From Cupriavidus oxalaticus (GTDB lineage: Bacteria > Pseudomonadota > Gammaproteobacteria > Burkholderiales > Burkholderiaceae): a stretch of 64,000 bases of DNA. Positions 57,858 to 64,000 of this stretch are shown piece after piece (position 1 is the stretch's first letter; each line of letters opens with the position of its first letter). The stretch is from NCBI RefSeq assembly GCF_016894385.1, contig NZ_CP069812.1:1178001-1242000 (forward strand), in the 5' to 3' direction. The position numbers and the translations under genes are program-made. A model generated the notes under the pieces. It worked only from the letters and a program-made list of their open reading frames with translations, made no database searches and was not told where the DNA came from.

Positions 57858-58736
57858 ATGTCTGCCAGTCCGCGCCTCGGTTTTGTCCAGTGCATCAGTC
57901 CGGCGGGCCTGCACCGCATGGCCTACCACGAATGGGGGGATCCCGCGAATCCTCGCGTGCTGGTGTGCGCGCACGGGCTGACGCGCACCGGCCGCGATTT
58001 CGATGCCGTCGCCAGCGCGCTGTGCGGCGACTATCGCGTGGTCTGCCCCGATGTGGTCGGGCGCGGCCGCTCGGAATGGCTGGCCAATCCGGACAGCTAT
58101 ATCGTGCCGCAATATGTGTCCGACATGGTCACGCTGATCGCGCGGCTCAACGTGGAGCAGGTGGACTGGTTCGGCACCTCGATGGGCGGGCTGATCGGCA
58201 TGGGGCTGGCAGGGCTGCCCGGGTCGCCGGTGCGCAAGCTGCTGCTGAACGATGTCGGCCCCAGGATCGCGCCGTCGGCGGTGGAGCGCATCGGTGCCTA
58301 CCTGGGCCTGCCGGTACGCTTCAAGACCTTCGAGGAAGGGCTGGCCTACCTGCAGACCATCAGCGCGTCGTTCGGGCGCCACACGCCGGAGCAGTGGCGC
58401 GAACTCAACGCCGCCATCCTGAAGCCGGTGCAGGGCGGCGACGGCCTGGAATGGGGCTTGCATTACGACCCGCAGCTGGCCGTGCCCTTCCGCAAGTCCA
58501 CGCCCGAAGCGGTCGCGGCGGGCGAGGCCGCGCTGTGGCGCAGCTTCGAGGCCATCGAAGCCTCGGTGCTGGTGGTGCGCGGCGCGCAGTCCGACCTGCT
58601 GCTGCGCGAGACCGTGGCCGAGATGGTGGCGCGCGGCAAGCATGTGAGCTCGGTGGAAGTCCCTGAAGTGGGGCATGCACCAACCTTTGTCGATCCGGCG
58701 CAGATCGCGATTGCCCGGCAGTTCTTTGTCGGGTGA
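57858..58736 (+). CDS. Alpha/beta hydrolase
   Basis: This 292-residue enzyme starts after AGGGAG. It has the nucleophile elbow GTSMGGLIG, CAHGLTRTGRDFD for the oxyanion hole, and the catalytic His in VGHAPTFVD. It is divergent from bdhA. A role in hydroxybutyrate oligomer or ester hydrolysis is conceivable from position alone. Confidence 0.85.
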   Translation: MSASPRLGFVQCISPAGLHRMAYHEWGDPANPRVLVCAHGLTRTGRDFDAVASALCGDYRVVCPDVVGRGRSEWLANPDSYIVPQYVSDMVTLIARLNVEQVDWFGTSMGGLIGMGLAGLPGSPVRKLLLNDVGPRIAPSAVERIGAYLGLPVRFKTFEEGLAYLQTISASFGRHTPEQWRELNAAILKPVQGGDGLEWGLHYDPQLAVPFRKSTPEAVAAGEAALWRSFEAIEASVLVVRGAQSDLLLRETVAEMVARGKHVSSVEVPEVGHAPTFVDPAQIAIARQFFVG

Positions 58737-58788
58737 GTAGAAGCGCATCGCGCAGGGGACCTGTTTTTTTATCGATCAACGCATTGTC

Positions 58789-59151
58789 ATGAGTAACCTT
58801 GAACTGAAGCGCGCCCACGTGGGCAAGCGTTTGTCCGAATACGCGGTCTACAACGGCGTGGTCTACCTGGCCGGGCAGGTGCCCGAGGTCGATCCCAAGG
58901 CCGATATCCGCGGCCAGACGCGCGAGGTGCTCGGCCATATCGACCGCTTGCTGGCCGAGGCCGGCAGCGACAAGACCCGCATCCTGTCGTGCCAGATCTT
59001 CCTCACCAACGTCGACCTGATCGGCGAGATGAACGAGGTCTGGGACGCCTGGGTGCCGCAAGGCAACACGCCCCCGCGCGCCACGGTGGAAGCCCGCCTG
59101 GCCAATCCCGATTACCTGATCGAAGTGGTAGTGACCGCTGCGCTCAACTGA
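58789..59151 (+). CDS. RidA-family protein
   Basis: This 120-residue protein has one RidA domain. The conserved Arg is in PPRATVEARLANPDYLIEVV, and VYNGVVYLAGQVPE is the early strand pair. RidA deaminates reactive enamine and imine intermediates of amino-acid metabolism. It lies 15 bp upstream of relA and probably shares its transcript. Confidence 0.9.
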   Translation: MSNLELKRAHVGKRLSEYAVYNGVVYLAGQVPEVDPKADIRGQTREVLGHIDRLLAEAGSDKTRILSCQIFLTNVDLIGEMNEVWDAWVPQGNTPPRATVEARLANPDYLIEVVVTAALN

Positions 59152-59166
59152 TGCAGGCGTAGGGAC

Positions 59167-61392
59167 ATGGTGACGTCGACCGACCTGGCTGGCCGGGTCG
59201 CAGGCATTCCGGATGCCGAGCTGGTGGGCCGCGCGCTGGCGTACGTGCGCGAGCACGGCGCCGGCGTGGCGCTGCCTACGGGCGAGACCGTGCAGTCGCA
59301 CGCCGAGGGGATGCTGCGCATCCTCGATGGGCTGCGCGTGGACGATGCCGCGCGCGCGGCTGCCTGCCTGTTCGGGCTGGCGGCATTCGTGCCCGAGACC
59401 GAAGCCGAGATCGAGCCGCGCTTCGGCGAAGAAGTGGCGCGGCTCGTCAACGGTGTGCGGCAGCTGCTGCGCATCGGCGCCATCGCCGGCAATCGCCCTG
59501 AGGTGGAAGCGGCCGCGCCGTCAAAGAACGAGGCGCAGGCGCGCCACGAGCAGGTCGAGGCGCTGCGCAAGATGCTGCTCGCGTTCGCGCAGGACATCCG
59601 CGTGGTGCTGGTGCGGCTGGCCTCGCGGCTGCAGACGCTGCGCTGGCTGGCCGACACCAAGCACGCGCCGACCGCGGGCGTGGCGCGTGAAACGCTCGAT
59701 ATCTACGCGCCGCTGGCCAACCGCCTGGGCATCTGGCAAATGAAGTGGGAGCTGGAAGACCTGGCGTTCCGCTTCGAGCAGCCCGACACCTACAAGCGCA
59801 TCGCCAGGCTGCTGGACGAAAAGCGCATCGAGCGCGAAGGCTATATCGCCGGCGCCATCGCGCGGCTGCAGGCCGAGCTGACGGCCGCCGGCATCCGTGC
59901 CGAGGTGAGCGGCCGGCCCAAGCACATCTACAGCATCTGGAAGAAGATGCGCGGCAAGGAGCTGGATTTTGCCGACCTGTACGATGTGCGCGCCTTCCGC
60001 GTGATCGTCGACGATATCAAGGACTGCTATACGGTGCTGGGTATCGTCCACCATATCTGGCAGCCGATCCCGCGCGAGTTCGACGACTATATCTCGCGGC
60101 CCAAGGCCAACGGCTACAAGTCGCTGCACACGGTGGTGATCGGCGACGACGGCCGCGCCTTCGAGGTGCAGATCCGCACGCACGAGATGCACCACTTTGC
60201 CGAATACGGCGTGGCGGCGCACTGGCGCTACAAGGAAGCGGGCAGCAGGGGCTACGGGGGGCAGTTCTCCGCCAGCGAACGCTACGACGAGAAAATCGCC
60301 TGGCTGCGCCAGCTGCTGGCATGGAAGGACGATGCCGACCACAGCGTGGCGCACGACGAGTGGGAGCAGCTCAAGCACGCCGCGATCGACGACCACATCT
60401 ACGTGCTGACGCCGCAGGCCCGCGTGGTAGCGCTGCCGCACGGCGCGACGCCGCTGGACTTTGCCTATTACCTGCACAGCGACCTCGGCCACCGCTGCCG
60501 CGGCGCGCGCGTGGACGGCACCATGGTGCCGCTGAATACCACGCTGAAGAACGGCCAGACCGTCGAGATCATCGCGGTCAAGCAGGGCGGGCCGTCGCGC
60601 GACTGGCTCAATGCGGAGCTGGGCTACCTGGCCAGCAGCCGTGCGCGCGCCAAGGTGCGGGCGTGGTTCAATGCGCTCGATTCGCAGGAGACCATCGCGC
60701 AGGGGCGCGCGCTGATCGACAAGACTTTGCAGCGCGAGGGCAAGACCGCGGTCAAGCTGGAAGACCTGGCCGCGCGGCTGAACTTCAAGACGCCGGACGA
60801 CCTGTTCGCCGCGGTGGCCAAGGACGAGTTCAGCCTGCGCCATGTCGAGCACGCGCTGCGCCACCCGGAAGGCGAGGCCCAGGCGCCGCTCAGCGAGGAA
60901 GACGCCGTCACCAAGAAGAGCCGCGCCACCAGCGTGGCGCGCGGCGCCAAGAGCGGCGTGCTGGTGGTGGGCGTGGATTCGCTGATGACGCAGATGTCGC
61001 GCTGCTGCAAGCCGGCGCCGCCGGACGATATCGTCGGCTTTGTCACGCGCGGACGCGGGGTGTCGATCCACCGGCGCAACTGCCATACCTTCCAGCAGCT
61101 GTCGGCGCGCGCGCCGGAGCGGGTCATCCAGACCGAGTGGGGCAAGAAGAGCCATGCCGCGGTCTATCCGGTCGACATCCATGTCGAAGCCATCGACCGG
61201 CAAGGGCTGCTGCGCGATATCTCGGAAGTGCTGTCGCGCGAGAAGATCAACGTCACCGGTGTGAAGACGCTGTCGAGCAAGGGCGTGGCACGGATGCAGT
61301 TCACCGCCGAGGTGTCCGAGGCCACGCAGTTGCAGCGCGCGCTGTCGCTGATCGAAGAGGTGCAGGGGGTATTGCAGGCAAAAAGAAAGTGA
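59167..61392 (+). CDS. relA: RelA-type (p)ppGpp synthetase
   Basis: This 741-residue protein has an HD-like N-terminal region (about 20-190), a synthetase domain (about 250-370), TGS (about 400-465), a zinc-finger-like segment (SRCCKPAPPDDIVG) and an ACT domain (about 665-735). The hydrolase HD residues are absent (LFGLAAFVPE instead of an HD pair), and the synthetase motif is EFDD (REFDDYISRPKANGYKSLHT), not the RxKD of bifunctional enzymes. Both mark a synthetase-only RelA. It senses uncharged tRNA on ribosomes and makes (p)ppGpp. Confidence 0.94.
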   Translation: MVTSTDLAGRVAGIPDAELVGRALAYVREHGAGVALPTGETVQSHAEGMLRILDGLRVDDAARAAACLFGLAAFVPETEAEIEPRFGEEVARLVNGVRQLLRIGAIAGNRPEVEAAAPSKNEAQARHEQVEALRKMLLAFAQDIRVVLVRLASRLQTLRWLADTKHAPTAGVARETLDIYAPLANRLGIWQMKWELEDLAFRFEQPDTYKRIARLLDEKRIEREGYIAGAIARLQAELTAAGIRAEVSGRPKHIYSIWKKMRGKELDFADLYDVRAFRVIVDDIKDCYTVLGIVHHIWQPIPREFDDYISRPKANGYKSLHTVVIGDDGRAFEVQIRTHEMHHFAEYGVAAHWRYKEAGSRGYGGQFSASERYDEKIAWLRQLLAWKDDADHSVAHDEWEQLKHAAIDDHIYVLTPQARVVALPHGATPLDFAYYLHSDLGHRCRGARVDGTMVPLNTTLKNGQTVEIIAVKQGGPSRDWLNAELGYLASSRARAKVRAWFNALDSQETIAQGRALIDKTLQREGKTAVKLEDLAARLNFKTPDDLFAAVAKDEFSLRHVEHALRHPEGEAQAPLSEEDAVTKKSRATSVARGAKSGVLVVGVDSLMTQMSRCCKPAPPDDIVGFVTRGRGVSIHRRNCHTFQQLSARAPERVIQTEWGKKSHAAVYPVDIHVEAIDRQGLLRDISEVLSREKINVTGVKTLSSKGVARMQFTAEVSEATQLQRALSLIEEVQGVLQAKRK

Positions 61393-61401
61393 TGCTATAC
61401 T
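61372..61401 (+). promoter_or_regulatory. Promoter of tRNA-Val
   Basis: TTGCAG (61372-61377) and TATACT (61396-61401) are separated by 18 bp, and the -10 has an upstream TG (extended). The expected start is near 61408, 6 bp before the tRNA. The -35 lies in the last codons of relA. Confidence 0.75.
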
Positions 61402-61413
61402 TGCGTCTTCGCT

Positions 61414-61490
61414 AGGCTCGTAGCTCAGCTGGTTAGAGCACCACCTTGACATGGTGGGGGTCGTTGGTTCGAGTCCAATCGAGCCTACCA
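61414..61490 (+). tRNA. tRNA-Val(GAC)
   Basis: The 77-nt cloverleaf is complete: acceptor AGGCTCG/CGAGCCT, D-arm GCTC/GAGC, anticodon stem CCACC/GGTGG with loop TTGACAT (anticodon GAC at 61448-61450), T-arm GTTGG/CCAAT with TTCGAGT loop, discriminator A and encoded CCA (61488-61490). It reads valine GUC and GUU codons. Confidence 0.97.
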
Positions 61491-61535
61491 ACGAATTGCA
61501 GTAACAACGTGCAGTAAAACCGAAGTGCGGCAAGT

Positions 61536-61645
61536 CCGATTCAACCTGAAATGGAACGGAAGGGCATCATGTTTATGACACCGCGAACTACTACCGCTGG
61601 CAAGCGACAGTAGTCGAGGTGCGCCTTCCGACCCGGTTGAATCGG
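61536..61645 (+). ncRNA. Long structured hairpin upstream of thrS, candidate attenuator
   Basis: CCGATTCAACC (61536-61546) pairs perfectly with GGTTGAATCGG (61635-61645). Further in, GGAAGGGCA pairs with TGC(G)CCTTCC, and ACTACT..CGCT pairs with AGCG..AGTAGT around a GGCA loop. The whole 110-nt RNA folds as one rod with internal loops. It encloses the short Thr-rich frame and hides its ribosome site in the GGAAGG/CCTTCC stem. A terminator follows at 61660. A second, competing hairpin (ACCCG/CGGGT, 61631-61647) uses the 3' arm. I infer a regulatory leader, or else a small RNA. Confidence 0.55.
61569..61613 (+). CDS. Possible Thr-rich leader peptide of thrS
   Basis: A 14-codon frame reads MFMTPRTTTAGKRQ and stops at TAG 61611. 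GGAAGGG (61558-61564) lies 4 bases upstream of the ATG. Four of the 14 codons are Thr (ACA, ACT, ACT, ACC), three of them consecutive. Its position, 47 bp before an intrinsic terminator and upstream of the threonyl-tRNA synthetase gene, is that of an amino-acid attenuation leader. Translation is not proven. Confidence 0.45.
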   Translation: MFMTPRTTTAGKRQ

Positions 61646-61659
61646 GTTTGACAAAGAGA

Positions 61660-61685
61660 AACGCGGCCTTGGCCGCGTTTTTTTT
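61660..61685 (+). terminator. Intrinsic terminator before thrS
   Basis: AACGCGGCC (61660-61668) pairs with GGCCGCGTT (61671-61679) around TT, followed by eight T in a row (61678-61685). It is about 173 bp before the thrS start. The remaining 173 bp (61686-61858) contain no further gene that I can see. Confidence 0.9.
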
Positions 61686-61858
61686 CGTCTGTCGCCTGCC
61701 AGCTGCCTGCTAAGCTGCCGCTCGCGCGCGCTTTGGCGGTGTGGTGTGCAGCAAGAGAACAATCGCCGGGCCGCGCAGCGGACCGGTCCCCGCAAGATGC
61801 AGTTTGATCCGCCTGGCCGCGGCGCAACGCGCCGCCGGCGGATTCCTGGAGAGTCCAA

Positions 61859-63766
61859 ATGATCGCAATCACGCTGCCGGATGGGTCCCGCCGCGAGTTT
61901 CCGGGCCCGGTGACGGTTGCCGAAGTGGCGCAGAGCATCGGCTCCGGCCTGGCCAAGGCCGCACTGGCCGGCAAGGTCGACGGCAAGCTGGTCGACACGA
62001 GCTACAGGATCGAAGACGATGCCCGGCTGGCCATCGTCACGGACAAGGACGCCGACGGCGTTGACGTCATCCGCCACTCCACCGCGCACTTGCTGGCCTA
62101 TGCCGTCAAGGAACTGTATCCGGAGGCGCAGGTAACGATCGGGCCGGTGATCGAGAACGGCTTCTACTACGACTTCGCCTACAAGCGTCCCTTCACGCCG
62201 GAAGATCTTGCCGCCATCGAGAAGAAGATGACGGAACTCGCGCGCAAGGACGAGAAGGTCACGCGCGAAGTGTGGAACCGCGATGAGGCCGTGGCGCTGT
62301 TCGAGTCGATGGGCGAGAAGTACAAGGCCGAGATCATTGCCTCGATTCCCGCCGACCAGGAAATCGGCCTGTACCGCGAAGGCAATTTCGTCGACCTGTG
62401 CCGCGGCCCGCACGTGCCGTCGACGGGCAAGCTCAAGGTCTTCAAGCTGATGAAGGTGGCCGGCGCTTACTGGCGCGGCGACTCCAACAACGAGATGCTG
62501 CAGCGCGTCTACGGCACGGCCTGGGCCAAAAAGGAAGACCAGGAAGCCTACCTGCACATGCTGGAAGAGGCCGAGAAGCGCGACCACCGCAAGCTGGGCA
62601 AGACGCTCGACCTGTTCCACCTGCAGGAAGAGGCGCCCGGCATGGTGTTCTGGCACCCGAAGGGGTGGCAGGTGTGGCAGGCCGTCGAGCAATACATGCG
62701 CGGCCGCCTGGGCGACGCCGGTTATGACGAAGTGCGCACGCCGCAGGTGATGGACCGTTCGCTCTGGGAAAAGTCAGGCCACTGGCAGAACTACAAAGAG
62801 AACATGTTCGTCACGGAGTCGGAGAAGCGCGACTACGCGATCAAGCCGATGAACTGCCCGGGCCACGTGCAGATCTTCAATCACGGCCTGCGCTCGTACC
62901 GCGACCTGCCGCTGCGCCTGGCCGAGTTCGGCGCCTGCCACCGCAACGAGCCCTCGGGCGCGCTGCACGGCCTGATGCGCGTGCGCGGCTTTGTGCAGGA
63001 CGATGCCCACATCTTCTGCACCGAAGAGCAGATCGTCGCCGAGGCCAAGGCCTTCAATGAACTGGCGTTCTCGGTCTACGACGACTTCGGCTTCAAGAAT
63101 GTTTCGGTGAAGCTGTCGCTGCGTCCCGAACAGCGTGCCGGCTCGGACGAGGTCTGGGACCACGCCGAGGAAGGCCTGCGGCTGGCGCTGCGCGCCTGTG
63201 GCGTGGACTGGGAAGAGCTGCCGGGCGAAGGCGCTTTCTATGGTCCGAAGGTGGAATACCACATCAAGGACGCGATCGGCCGCTCGTGGCAGTGCGGCAC
63301 GCTGCAGCTCGACCTGGTGCTGCCGGAGCGGCTCGATGCCGAATACGTCTCGGAGGACAACTCGCGCAAACGCCCGGTCATGCTCCATCGCGCGATCCTG
63401 GGCTCTTTCGAGCGCTTCCTGGGCATCCTGCTGGAAAACCACGCCGGCGCGCTGCCCGCCTGGCTGGCCCCGGATCAGGTCGTGGTCATGAATATTGCGG
63501 ATTCGCAGGCGGAATACGCCGAAAACGTCGTGCAATTGCTGCAAAAACAAGGGTTTAGGGCCAAGGCCGATTTGCGCAACGAGAAAATTACGTATAAAAT
63601 CCGCGAGCATTCCCTTCAGAAGGTTCCTTACCTGCTAGTGGTAGGCGACAAGGAAAGGGATGCCAATCAAGTGGCCGTGCGTGCCCGTGGCAACGTGGAT
63701 CTGGGTGTGATGCCCGTCTCCGCGTTTGTTGAGCGTCTGCAACACGACGTCGCCAGCAAAGCCTGA
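61859..63766 (+). CDS. thrS: Threonyl-tRNA synthetase
   Basis: This 635-residue enzyme has the N-terminal TGS domain (about 1-62), the editing domain (about 63-230; HSTAHLL and the [13 protein letters not shown] segment carrying editing Cys/His), the class II catalytic domain (about 240-530; zinc-binding [25 protein letters not shown]) and an anticodon-binding domain. It charges tRNA-Thr. The start follows GGAGAG. The region upstream is the candidate leader. Confidence 0.98.
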   Translation: MIAITLPDGSRREFPGPVTVAEVAQSIGSGLAKAALAGKVDGKLVDTSYRIEDDARLAIVTDKDADGVDVIRHSTAHLLAYAVKELYPEAQVTIGPVIENGFYYDFAYKRPFTPEDLAAIEKKMTELARKDEKVTREVWNRDEAVALFESMGEKYKAEIIASIPADQEIGLYREGNFVDLCRGPHVPSTGKLKVFKLMKVAGAYWRGDSNNEMLQRVYGTAWAKKEDQEAYLHMLEEAEKRDHRKLGKTLDLFHLQEEAPGMVFWHPKGWQVWQAVEQYMRGRLGDAGYDEVRTPQVMDRSLWEKSGHWQNYKENMFVTESEKRDYAIKPMNCPGHVQIFNHGLRSYRDLPLRLAEFGACHRNEPSGALHGLMRVRGFVQDDAHIFCTEEQIVAEAKAFNELAFSVYDDFGFKNVSVKLSLRPEQRAGSDEVWDHAEEGLRLALRACGVDWEELPGEGAFYGPKVEYHIKDAIGRSWQCGTLQLDLVLPERLDAEYVSEDNSRKRPVMLHRAILGSFERFLGILLENHAGALPAWLAPDQVVVMNIADSQAEYAENVVQLLQKQGFRAKADLRNEKITYKIREHSLQKVPYLLVVGDKERDANQVAVRARGNVDLGVMPVSAFVERLQHDVASKA

Positions 63767-63814
63767 TGGGTGGTGAGCACGGCTTGTTTTTTTGTCTTCT
63801 TGAGGTAACGCAAC

Positions 63815-64000
63815 ATCGCTACGGACAAAGGTCATCGCATCAACCGGGAAATCAGTGCGCCTGAGCTGCGCCTGGTAGGGGTTGATAACGAGCAGCTCGG
63901 CATCGTCAAGTTCATGGACGCTCTGCGGCTGGCTGAGGACAAGGACTTGGACCTGGTGGAGATCGCCCCGAACGCGACTCCGCCCGTCGCCCGGATCATG
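63815..64000 (+). CDS. infC: Translation initiation factor IF-3, N-terminal part, ATC start
   Basis: The gene is cut by the window end. From ATC at 63815 it reads [20 protein letters not shown], the standard IF-3 N-terminus, and remains open to 64000 (62 codons). GAGGTAA ends 6 bases upstream. No ATG or GTG is in a suitable place. An ATC start mirrors the AUU start of E. coli infC, which lets IF-3 repress its own synthesis because IF-3 discriminates against such codons. A weak promoter-like TATAAA near 63592 within the end of thrS could serve it. Confidence 0.93.
   Translation, partial: MATDKGHRINREISAPELRLVGVDNEQLGIVKFMDALRLAEDKDLDLVEIAPNATPPVARIM

Noticed and set aside
61536..61685. 6S RNA
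   Set aside because: The hairpin is only about 110 nt, lacks the large central bubble of 6S RNA, and is next to thrS rather than a ygfA-like gene.
61536..61858. T-box riboswitch before thrS
   Set aside because: T-boxes are largely confined to Gram-positive bacteria, and I see no T-box consensus or specifier loop. The attenuator reading fits better.

Overview
The window is a high-GC betaproteobacterial chromosome segment, most likely Cupriavidus or a close Ralstonia relative (inference). The signs are Bug/TctC-type solute receptors with FCD-GntR and LysR regulators, polyhydroxybutyrate-turnover genes (scoAB, bdhA), a Burkholderiales-type porin, and a relA, tRNA-Val, thrS, infC order. No sequence search was run; calls rest on motifs, gene lengths, start sites and context.

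Region 1 (1-9.1 kb) is an accessory catabolic block with visibly less GC-biased codon use than the rest. It begins with the frameshifted 3' part of a Bug receptor gene and a convergent FCD-GntR regulator. A Bug receptor gene and a six-gene cluster follow: Rieske oxygenase, D-2-hydroxyacid dehydrogenase, oxygenase reductase, a protein with three RidA domains, an M20 amidohydrolase, and a tartronate-semialdehyde-reductase-like enzyme. The same palindrome, CTAGTTGACTAG, lies before the Bug gene and before the Rieske gene, so one local regulator probably controls both. The oxygenase has Glu, not Asp, at the position that bridges the two iron centres, as reported for carnitine oxygenase CntA. I infer oxidative C-N cleavage of a quaternary or N-substituted amine; the substrate is unknown.

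Region 2 (9.2-23.2 kb) holds core genes (fpr, pyruvate carboxylase, an RRM protein) mixed with decayed accessory genes. At 16.7-18.1 kb a LysR/CaiB and Bug/MaoC cluster has lost internal DNA: a LysR start is joined to a headless CaiB gene, and a Bug gene keeps only its signal peptide and C-terminus. An SDR tail remnant lies beside a MalT-like LuxR regulator.

Region 3 (23.2-31.7 kb) is an IclR gene followed by a complete dipeptide-type ABC importer, a porin and an N-formylglutamate-amidohydrolase-like enzyme. This looks like one uptake-and-hydrolysis operon.

Region 4 (31.7-49.9 kb) is mixed metabolism: a D-2-hydroxyglutarate/D-lactate-type FAD dehydrogenase, wrbA, YihY, metY, a CBS protein, an LplT-PlsC fusion, aroC, an MFS transporter, lhgO with its GntR regulator, a YcgR-like PilZ protein, ETF-ubiquinone oxidoreductase and an SDR. 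Three copies of a dispersed inverted repeat with an ATTCCC-N8-GGGAAT core lie between genes at 19.7, 34.3 and 38.7 kb.

Region 5 (50-58.7 kb) has a TRAP transporter, a thioesterase, a PAS-LuxR regulator divergent from scoAB, a DGC protein, a DUF411 protein, bdhA and an alpha/beta hydrolase. scoAB and bdhA together turn 3-hydroxybutyrate into acetoacetyl-CoA.

Region 6 (58.8-64 kb) is informational: a RidA protein, synthetase-only RelA, tRNA-Val(GAC), thrS and the start of infC, which begins at a rare ATC codon. Between the tRNA and thrS lies a long hairpin holding a 14-codon reading frame with three consecutive Thr codons, followed by a strong intrinsic terminator. This is a candidate threonine attenuator for thrS and is the finding I rate highest.
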